In this document: piece by piece, positions 1 to 4,660 of the stretch | Numbering within the stretch: the stretch's first letter is position 1 | Layout of the letters: every line of letters begins with the position of its first letter | Translations under genes and position numbers: made by a program | NCBI GenBank assembly: GCA_024278415.1 | Contig: JAJRTI010000370.1 | Coordinates: forward strand, 1-6,430 | DNA from: Planctomycetota bacterium | GTDB taxonomy: Bacteria > Planctomycetota > Brocadiia > JAJRTI01 | Length of the DNA stretch: 6,430 bases | Reading direction: 5' to 3' | Notes under the pieces: model-generated | Database searches by the model: none | Told to the model about the DNA's origin: nothing | The model's input: the letters and a program-made list of their open reading frames with translations, nothing else

Positions 1-18
1 CGATGATCTCTCGAATTC

Positions 19-77
19 TCTCCCCCCTTCCGCTTCTTCTGGCCGCTTGGCGGCCAGAAGAAGCGGAAGGGGGGAGA
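19..77. repeat. Perfect 28-bp palindrome with 3-nt loop
   Basis: Positions 19-46 are the exact reverse complement of 50-77, leaving a TTG loop at 47-49, so either strand could form a 28-bp hairpin without a mismatch. The arm has a run of six C (22-27) on the left and six G (69-74) on the right. No T-tract follows on either strand, so it does not look like a standard intrinsic terminator. It could be an intergenic palindromic element or an end-of-transcript structure for a gene to the left. Confidence 0.85.
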
Positions 78-97
78 AGAAACAGGGCCATTCCTCA

Positions 98-131
98 CCC
101 AGGGTTGCGAGCTTCGCTCGCGAACCCTGGG
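98..131. repeat. Imperfect inverted repeat, 15-bp stem
   Basis: Positions 98-112 pair with 116-131 around a TTC loop (113-115), with one unpaired base (G122). The sequence is unrelated to the palindrome at 19-77 but the architecture is the same: a long GC-rich stem and a 3-nt loop. No T-tract follows. Confidence 0.75.
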
Positions 132-140
132 CTGGTTTGC

Positions 141-159
141 GGAAGCCCGTTGGGCTTCC
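141..159. repeat. Short inverted repeat, 8-bp stem
   Basis: GGAAGCCC at 141-148 is exactly complementary to GGGCTTCC at 152-159, with a GTT loop. This is the third hairpin with a 3-nt loop in 160 bp. It is short enough that chance cannot be excluded on its own, but its place in the series makes it more credible. Confidence 0.55.
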
Positions 160-226
160 CAGAGGCCGAACCCGCCCGGACCGGCCACGTTTTCTGCGCA
201 TGGCTGTAGCACTTGGCTGAAATGTT

Positions 227-280
227 ACGGGCGATTCATCGCCCGTCCTTGAGCCCGAAGCAACGGGCGATCAATCGCCC
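227..280. repeat. Tandem pair of GGGCGA hairpins
   Basis: Two 18-bp copies, at 227-244 and 263-280, match at 16 of 18 positions and lie 36 bp apart. Each is itself a hairpin: GGGCGA, a 4-nt loop (TTCA or TCAA), then TCGCCC. The first copy extends to an 8-bp stem ending at 246. The two mismatches fall in the loop, so the stems are conserved while the loops differ, as expected for a structured repeat family. Possible roles are a REP-like element or a protein-binding site upstream of the SGNH hydrolase gene. Confidence 0.75.
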
Positions 281-397
281 TACTACGAACGACCCGCTTG
301 CTCCGCAGAAGCATGTGTGCATGGCGATCGCAGCAACGGACCGGTGACATCATGCTTGTATAGAACTGCTGAACACTCTGAGAGAACTCGCGCAGCG

Positions 398-426
398 TTG
401 GGATCGGAGAACGAGTGTGTTAGATT
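398..426 (+). promoter_or_regulatory. Possible sigma-70-type promoter for SGNH hydrolase gene
   Basis: TTGGGA (398-403) and TAGATT (421-426) are separated by 17 bp, and each matches the sigma-70 consensus at 4 of 6 positions. They lie about 40 bp upstream of the ATG at 464. This is a weak match seen by eye, and the organism's promoter consensus is unknown. Confidence 0.3.
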
Positions 427-450
427 AGCGCCTTCCGCCAGACCCAACCT

Positions 451-456
451 GAGGAG
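451..456 (+). promoter_or_regulatory. Ribosome binding site fixing the SGNH hydrolase start
   Basis: GAGGAG lies 7 nt upstream of the ATG at 464. This supports 464, not the in-frame ATG at 317, as the start. The protein then begins directly with a signal peptide, whereas starting at 317 would add 49 residues ahead of it. Confidence 0.8.
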
Positions 457-463
457 AACAGAC

Positions 464-1708
464 ATGAGAACGAACCGGATGCTCCGTTGCCAGCTCTTGC
501 TCTTGCCCCTGCTCCTGGCGCCAGCCCTGGGCCATGCGCAAGACGCCGCGGCGGCTAAGGCGCCGGTCTCGGCACAAGCGCCCAAACCTGCGCGGAACCT
601 GCGCCTGCTCCTGCCCAAGGAGATCCCGGCGGTCGTGGGCGTGGAGGCGAACATCTACTTCGACAATGTCGTGCTCTGCCGCGACACCGCCGCGCTCGTG
701 TTCGACGTGGACTGCCGCCGCGGACGCCAGCAGGTCGAGCGATGGACGTTCACGCCGACCGCGAAAGACGTGGGCAAGCACCCCCTCACGCTCAAGGTCT
801 GCAATGAAACCATGCGGGTGATCGCCCAGGCCGAGACGACCGTGCGCGTCGTACCGGCCGACGCGGGCAAAGGCCGGGAGACCACGGTCCTTTGCATCGG
901 CGACAGCCTCACCGCCGCGGGCTACTACCCGGAGCGCATCTTCTTGGCGTCGAAGCAAGCCGGCGCGGCGTTCACCATGATCGGCACCGCGCCCACGCGC
1001 GGCCGGGCCGAGGGCTCGCGCCACGAGGGCTACGGCGGCTGGACCTTCCAGCGCTTTGTCACGATGGCCACGAAGAACCCCGAGTTCGGCAAGCGCGAGG
1101 GCGCAGCGCCGCTTATCCTGTTCGCCGGAGGCCGGCGCAAGACGAGCCCCTTCATGTTCTGGGACGGCGAGAAGGCCGTGTTCGACTTCCCGCGTTACGT
1201 GAAGGAGCAGTGCAACGGCCGCGGGCCGGACTTCGTGACCATCGCGCTCGGGTGCAACGACACGTTCTCGGCGACCGAGGAGACCATCGAGGAACGCATC
1301 GACAAGATGTTCGGGTACGCGGACCCACTCGTGGCCGGCATCCACGCGGCCCGCGCGGACACTGAGATCGGCATCGTGTCGCTCGTGCCGCCTGCCGGCA
1401 CGCAGGACGCGTTCGGGCAGAACTACCGATGCGGGCAAACGCGCTGGCAGTATCGGCGCAACCAGCACCGCGTGGTCGAACGCATGATGGCCAAATACGG
1501 CGGCCGCGAGGCCGAGCACATCTACTTCGTGCCGGCTTACCTCAACCTGGACACGATGAACGGCTACCCCACGCGCGCCGCGCCCGCCTTCGCGCACGCG
1601 ACGGCCAAAGTTGCGCGCCTCAGCAACGGCGTGCACCCGGCCAAGGGAGGCTACTACCAGATGGGCGACTCGATCTACGCGTGGATTCGAGGGAAGCTCG
1701 CGGACTGA
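464..1708 (+). CDS. Secreted SGNH/GDSL-family hydrolase with N-terminal beta-rich domain
   Basis: This is a 414-residue protein. The GAGGAG ribosome binding site and the signal peptide define the start: two Arg in the first five residues, a Leu-rich core at about 11-22, and likely cleavage after GHA (residue 25). It is therefore probably exported to the periplasm or beyond. Residues about 45-130 look like a small beta-rich domain. The SGNH hydrolase fold follows: block I IGDSLT with nucleophile Ser148, block II around GYGGW (189-193), block III GCND (263-266) with the oxyanion-hole Asn265, and block V NGVH (388-391) with His391. Members of this clan are mostly esterases, such as carbohydrate acetylesterases or lipases. 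The substrate here is not evident; removal of acetyl groups from polysaccharide is a reasonable inference only. Block V is unusual because the usual triad Asp of DxxH is Asn388. The gene stands alone on the plus strand and converges on murQ. Confidence 0.85.
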   Translation: MRTNRMLRCQLLLLPLLLAPALGHAQDAAAAKAPVSAQAPKPARNLRLLLPKEIPAVVGVEANIYFDNVVLCRDTAALVFDVDCRRGRQQVERWTFTPTAKDVGKHPLTLKVCNETMRVIAQAETTVRVVPADAGKGRETTVLCIGDSLTAAGYYPERIFLASKQAGAAFTMIGTAPTRGRAEGSRHEGYGGWTFQRFVTMATKNPEFGKREGAAPLILFAGGRRKTSPFMFWDGEKAVFDFPRYVKEQCNGRGPDFVTIALGCNDTFSATEETIEERIDKMFGYADPLVAGIHAARADTEIGIVSLVPPAGTQDAFGQNYRCGQTRWQYRRNQHRVVERMMAKYGGREAEHIYFVPAYLNLDTMNGYPTRAAPAFAHATAKVARLSNGVHPAKGGYYQMGDSIYAWIRGKLAD

Positions 1709-1741
1709 GCGCGTCGGCGCGCTTGCCGAGGCGCTCAGGGG

Positions 1742-1831
1742 GGAAGACTGGAAGGATGGAAGGGTTGGAATGCTGGAGACTGAGGCACGCGTCTCCCGAT
1801 TCCAGCGTTCCATCACTCCATCACTCCTTCC
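1742..1831. repeat. 8-bp GGAA-type tandem repeats followed by inverted counterparts
   Basis: The left half (1742-1781) reads as near-8-bp units each starting GGA(A): GGAAGACT, GGAAGGAT, GGAAGGGTT, GGAATGCT, GGAGACT. The right half (about 1799-1831) has the complementary pattern at the same period: TTCCATCA, CTCCATCA, CTCCTTCC. The halves can fold together: 1766-1777 pairs with 1801-1812 with one G-T wobble, and GAGAC (1776-1780) pairs with GTCTC (1791-1795). It lies between two convergent genes, so it could act as a bidirectional transcript end, although it lacks a T-tract. The rest of the spacer (1709-1869) shows nothing else I recognise. Confidence 0.7.
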
Positions 1832-1869
1832 CGTGGACGTTCGACGCTGGCGTTTGCGGGAACGGCGCG

Positions 1870-2769
1870 CTATTCGCATGCAATCGCCCGGCGCACGAAG
1901 CCGTCGCACGCGTCCAGCCGACGCTCCGCCTCCTCGCAGTCCACGCCCAGCGCGTGCATGACGATCGCGGTCTTGACCCTGCCTCCGGCCGCGTCGAGAA
2001 GCTCCTGCGCCTGCGTCTCGTCGAGAGGCGCCACGGCCATGAGGATGCGCCGCGCGCGGTCGCGCAGCTTGTCGTTTGTCGCGCGCAAGTCGACCATGAG
2101 GTTCTCATACACCCGGCCCATGCGGATCATGGCCGCGGTCGTGATGGTGTTGAGCACGAGCTTCGTCGCGGTGCCGGCCTTCATGCGCGTGGAGCCCGTC
2201 ACCACCTCCGGTCCGACGACGGGCCGGACCTCCACGTCCACGTCGCACGGCGCGGGCACGCTGGGGTTGCAGGTGAAGAAGACGGTGCCGCAGCCCAGCT
2301 CCTTGGCCCGGCGCAGCGCTCCGTGCACGTAGCGCGTGATGCCGCTCGTGGCGACTCCCATGACCACGTCTTGCCCCGTCACGCCGCGTTCGTCCAGCAC
2401 CTTGGCGCCGTCGGCCTCGATATCCTCCTTGCCTTCGGCCGATCGCACCAGCGCGGGCAGGCCGCCGGCGATGATGCCCTGCACCCGCTCCGGTTCGACG
2501 CCAAACGTTGGGGGGCACTCCGACGCGTCGAGCACTCCCAGCCGGCCGCTCGTGCCTGCGCCCACGTAGAAGAGCCGGCCTCCGGCCTGGAACGCGTCCA
2601 CCACCAAATCGACTGCGGCCGCGATGCGCTCCCGCTCTTGCCCCACGGCCTCCGCAACCGTCCGGTCCTCCGCGTTGATCAGGTCCACGATCTCCAGGCT
2701 CGAGCACAGGTCCACGTGCATCGTCCTGGGGTTGCGCTGTTCGGTGAGGAGCTTGGATCGGTCGAGCAC
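1870..2769 (-). CDS. murQ: N-acetylmuramic acid 6-phosphate etherase (MurQ)
   Basis: This 299-residue cytoplasmic enzyme is close to the family's usual length. It cleaves the D-lactyl ether of MurNAc 6-phosphate to give GlcNAc 6-phosphate and D-lactate, which feeds peptidoglycan sugars into amino-sugar catabolism. Diagnostic features are TEQRNP (9-14), a SIS sugar-phosphate domain over about residues 50-215, the YVGAGTSGRLGVLDASECPP stretch (68-87), and the family signature TGSTRMKAGTATK (191-203). Glu84 and Glu115 correspond to the two catalytic glutamates known in E. coli MurQ (83 and 114). The start is GTG at 2769, which gives the normal N-terminus shortly before TEQRNP; GGGG 8 nt upstream may serve as a weak ribosome binding site. 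An ATG at 2783 is out of frame. The gene begins 27 bp after the ferritin-like gene ends, suggesting cotranscription. No MurNAc transporter (murP), anmK or nagA is in the window. Confidence 0.95.
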   Translation of the reverse strand: MLDRSKLLTEQRNPRTMHVDLCSSLEIVDLINAEDRTVAEAVGQERERIAAAVDLVVDAFQAGGRLFYVGAGTSGRLGVLDASECPPTFGVEPERVQGIIAGGLPALVRSAEGKEDIEADGAKVLDERGVTGQDVVMGVATSGITRYVHGALRRAKELGCGTVFFTCNPSVPAPCDVDVEVRPVVGPEVVTGSTRMKAGTATKLVLNTITTAAMIRMGRVYENLMVDLRATNDKLRDRARRILMAVAPLDETQAQELLDAAGGRVKTAIVMHALGVDCEEAERRLDACDGFVRRAIACE

Positions 2770-2796
2770 GAGCGATGCCCCATGGTCTGTCGCGGT

Positions 2797-3294
2797 TTAG
2801 TGAAGGCCGTCGCGCATGGCCTTGAGCCTGACGTATTGCTCCTCCTCGACGACCGATAGGTATTCGAGCAGTTCGAGCACCTCCGTGTTCGTTGTGCCCT
2901 CCATGCGCGCCTCGTAGTAGAGTTGGGCGTCCTTCTCCAGCTTGATGGCCATGTCGAACAACTCTTCCGGGGGCATGCCAGCAGTCACCACGGAGCTCTC
3001 CCAGGGGCAGGCCTCGATCAGCTCCTCCACCGTATCCGGCAGCTTTTGGAAGCCCTTGATCTCCTCGTACACATCCTCGATCTCCTGCAAGTGCATGGCC
3101 TCGTCGTTGGCGAACGCATCGAGTTGCCGGCGCATCTTCTCGTCGCCCACGAGCTTGCCCGCGTGCCGGTAAAAGCGCTCGAAGTCGCGCTCCCGGACCG
3201 CGGCAAGCATGATGACGCGGAACGCGTTCTCGTCGCCGGAGAGGTCGTACTTGGCCAGCTTCTGGTCGACGAATTGCTCTTGGGATTCGGACAT
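2797..3294 (-). CDS. Ferritin-like / rubrerythrin-type diiron-domain protein
   Basis: This 165-residue, mostly helical, soluble and acidic protein looks like a rubrerythrin-type four-helix bundle without a rubredoxin domain: there is no CxxC motif. Helix 1 (about 25-49) has Glu35 ahead of FY. Helix 2 (about 55-80) has the metal-binding ExxH as Glu65/His68. Helix 3 (about 110-130) has Glu120 ahead of YY, mirroring helix 1. Helix 4 (about 140-162) has EEEQY. The helix 1-2 and 3-4 pairs look internally duplicated, with Glu-to-Glu spacings of 30 and 31. The second ExxH lacks its histidine; Tyr154, or Gln153 in another alignment, takes its place, so a canonical diiron site is uncertain. Relatives act in peroxide reduction or iron handling, but the role here is unproven. 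The ATG at 3294 has GAGG only 2 nt upstream. A strong promoter candidate lies about 70 bp upstream, and murQ follows closely. Confidence 0.75.
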   Translation of the reverse strand: MSESQEQFVDQKLAKYDLSGDENAFRVIMLAAVRERDFERFYRHAGKLVGDEKMRRQLDAFANDEAMHLQEIEDVYEEIKGFQKLPDTVEELIEACPWESSVVTAGMPPEELFDMAIKLEKDAQLYYEARMEGTTNTEVLELLEYLSVVEEEQYVRLKAMRDGLH

Positions 3295-3362
3295 AACCTC
3301 ACCGTGGGAGAGGGAAGGGAGGAGCGCCTGCCGCGCACTCCATGGACCGTGCGCAAGGATGG

Positions 3363-3391
3363 AGAATACTTGCCCATGCCACTGTTGTCAA
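3363..3391 (-). promoter_or_regulatory. Sigma-70-type promoter for ferritin-like gene and murQ
   Basis: On the minus strand, TTGACA (3391-3386) is a perfect -35 box. A 17-bp spacer separates it from TATTCT (3368-3363), which matches the -10 consensus at 4 of 6. Transcription would start near 3356, giving a leader of about 60 nt before the ATG at 3294. It lies after the hairpins that follow the oxidoreductase gene, so the ferritin-like gene and murQ probably form their own unit. It is the best promoter match I found in the window. Confidence 0.6.
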
Positions 3392-3400
3392 GCGAGCCCA

Positions 3401-3422
3401 CCGCGGGGACACGGACCCGCGG
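3401..3422. repeat. Short inverted repeat, 7-bp stem
   Basis: CCGCGGG (3401-3407) is complementary to CCCGCGG (3416-3422) around an 8-nt loop. It lies between the 12-bp hairpin at 3429-3457 and the minus-strand promoter at 3363-3391. The stem is pure GC and may contribute to ending transcription of the oxidoreductase gene. Confidence 0.5.
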
Positions 3423-3428
3423 CCGCCG

Positions 3429-3457
3429 CCTCCCGAAGGTGACCAACCTTCGGGAGG
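3429..3457 (-). terminator. Hairpin just after the oxidoreductase stop, possible terminator
   Basis: A perfect 12-bp inverted repeat (3429-3440 with 3446-3457) with a 5-nt loop starts 9 nt beyond the oxidoreductase stop codon. The location suits transcription termination or 3'-end protection of the mRNA. On the minus strand the downstream sequence is GC-rich with no T-tract, so this is not a classical intrinsic terminator. It could instead be another of the palindromes seen elsewhere in the window. Confidence 0.5.
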
Positions 3458-3466
3458 TTGCCCCGC

Positions 3467-4534
3467 CTAGAACGCCACGACCTCGCCGCTCCGCGCGGAC
3501 TCGAACGCCTTGAGGATGAACCGCGTCGCGCGGGCGCCGTCGTGCGCGGTCGCGAGCGGCGTTGCGCCGTCGAGCACGCATTGTGCGAAGTGGGGCAAGA
3601 TGTTCGGCACACCGCCGGACGCCTCGGCGCCGACCTCCTGCGAATAGACCTTGGAGTCGTACGGCGGGGTCCAGTCCTTGGACGAGCCCTTCTCGAAGCG
3701 CGCGTCGTGGCCGTGGTCGATGGCCATGCCGCTGCGGCCCTTGTCCATGGCCATGACCCAGAACGGGCAGCCCACCGCGAGCGGGTGGTGCATCATGAGG
3801 TTCGCAGTGCCGCCGTCGCCGCCCAGGAACGCGCCCGAACTGCCGTTCTCGAAGCGAATGGCCGCGTTGATCGTGTCGATGCAGTCGGGCTTGTCGTGAT
3901 GGTACACGCCGCCGGTCGCGTACACGGACACCGGCTCCGCGCCGGCGAGGAAGAACATGAGGTCCACGATGTGGCACCCTTGCGACAGGATTTGGCCGCC
4001 GCCCTTGATAGGATCCTGCGCCCAGATCGTTTCCGGCCAAATGCTGGGGAAGCGCGCGAACGCGATCACGTTCTCCGGCTCGGGGATCTCGCGCTTCACG
4101 TCCTTCGCGCCCATCGCGAACCGCGCGCGGAACGCGGGCATGTACGTGAGGCCGGTGCGCTCGACTGCGGCCAGGATGTCGTCGCACTCCTGCAAGGTCA
4201 TGCACATGGGCTTCTCGATCAGCACGTGCTTGCCGTTGTCGAGCGCCGCGAGCGAGTACGGCGCGTGCGTGTCGTGCCAGGTTGAGATCAGCACCGCGTC
4301 CACGTCGGGATCGGTCAGCACTCGATCCATGTCGTCGGTCGCGTATTGCGCGCCGTACTTCTCCTTGTAGTCCTCGGCCTTCTCCAGGCTCACGTCCGCG
4401 GTCGCCTGCACGACGACGCGCTCCGCGTACGGCCGCATGTCTTCCGCGATCGCATTGGACCGCTCGACCCACGGGTTGAGGTGATTCTTGCACATGTTGC
4501 CGCATCCGATGACTCCGAGGCGTAGCGTGCTCAT
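3467..4534 (-). CDS. Gfo/Idh/MocA-family oxidoreductase
   Basis: This is a 355-residue cytoplasmic NAD(P)-dependent dehydrogenase, of the usual length for the family. Residues 1-125 form the Rossmann domain, with the dinucleotide-binding GVIGCGNM (7-14) and the hallmark EKP (Glu107-Lys108-Pro109). The C-terminal alpha/beta domain carries GGGQILSQGCHIVDL (178-192), matching the family's GGG...H..D pattern, with His188 the likely catalytic-site partner of Lys108. Members oxidise or reduce sugars, inositols and related polyols. The substrate cannot be read from the sequence. I chose the ATG at 4534 because GGAG lies 6 nt upstream and the protein then begins directly at the first beta strand; a TTG at 4546 is an in-frame alternative adding four residues. 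It lies 126 bp downstream of the glycyl radical enzyme on the same strand, so a shared catabolic pathway is possible but unproven. Confidence 0.92.
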   Translation of the reverse strand: MSTLRLGVIGCGNMCKNHLNPWVERSNAIAEDMRPYAERVVVQATADVSLEKAEDYKEKYGAQYATDDMDRVLTDPDVDAVLISTWHDTHAPYSLAALDNGKHVLIEKPMCMTLQECDDILAAVERTGLTYMPAFRARFAMGAKDVKREIPEPENVIAFARFPSIWPETIWAQDPIKGGGQILSQGCHIVDLMFFLAGAEPVSVYATGGVYHHDKPDCIDTINAAIRFENGSSGAFLGGDGGTANLMMHHPLAVGCPFWVMAMDKGRSGMAIDHGHDARFEKGSSKDWTPPYDSKVYSQEVGAEASGGVPNILPHFAQCVLDGATPLATAHDGARATRFILKAFESARSGEVVAF

Positions 4535-4540
4535 GGTCTG

Positions 4541-4544
4541 CTCC
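4541..4544 (-). promoter_or_regulatory. Ribosome binding site fixing the oxidoreductase start
   Basis: GGAG on the minus strand is placed 6 nt before the ATG at 4534. It overlaps the alternative in-frame TTG at 4546, which argues that the ATG is the real start. Confidence 0.65.
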
Positions 4545-4606
4545 AAGTGTGGGTGCTGCTGAGCGATGGCCGCGCGGTCACAATCCGCGCCGGTAACAAG
4601 GCGGAG

Positions 4607-4635
4607 AGGCTACGCCGGCGCGATGCGCAGGTCAA
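4607..4635 (-). promoter_or_regulatory. Weak candidate promoter for the oxidoreductase gene
   Basis: On the minus strand, TTGACC (4635-4630, 5 of 6 to consensus) is 17 bp from TAGCCT (4612-4607, only 3 of 6). It would give a leader of about 65 nt before the ATG at 4534, in the 126-bp gap after the glycyl radical enzyme gene. Otherwise I see no hairpin or other feature in this gap. Confidence 0.3.
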
Positions 4636-4660
4636 GCGCGGCGCTCACCCCACACGGACC

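Larger units (their letters stand above)
1..463. other. Gene-poor leader region rich in hairpins
   Basis: I see no credible gene in this stretch. The only sizeable open frame (3-209, plus strand) runs straight through two palindromes and has no family-like content. The interval instead holds successive inverted repeats at 19-77, 98-131, 141-159, 227-246 and 265-280, then a possible promoter and the ribosome binding site of the SGNH hydrolase gene. The 3' end of an upstream gene may lie beyond the left edge; nothing in the window shows which. Confidence 0.7.

Noticed and set aside
3..209. Plus-strand 68-codon open frame at the left edge
   Set aside because: It runs through the perfect palindrome and the second and third hairpins, has no ribosome binding site I can see (the left edge is close), and resembles no family.
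19..280. CRISPR array or phage attachment site
   Set aside because: Apart from the one tandem pair, the repeats are unrelated to each other, spacing is irregular, and there are no cas, integrase or tRNA sequences in the window.
317..463. N-terminal extension of the SGNH hydrolase from the in-frame ATG at 317
   Set aside because: It would bury the signal peptide at residue 50 and ignores the GAGGAG site placed for the ATG at 464.
425..1909. Long minus-strand open frame (494 codons) opposite the SGNH hydrolase gene
   Set aside because: Long antisense frames are expected in GC-rich DNA. The translation is low-complexity, rich in Arg, Ala, Val and His, with no domain. The plus strand carries clear SGNH motifs, a signal peptide and a ribosome binding site.
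1429..2859. Long plus-strand open frame (476 codons) spanning the end of the SGNH gene, the repeat spacer and murQ antisense
   Set aside because: It crosses two unambiguous genes and an intergenic repeat, and shows no family motif.
3018..4505. Long minus-strand open frame (495 codons) overlapping the oxidoreductase and ferritin-like genes
   Set aside because: It is out of frame with both recognised genes, crosses the hairpins and promoter between them, and has Arg-rich, domain-free content.
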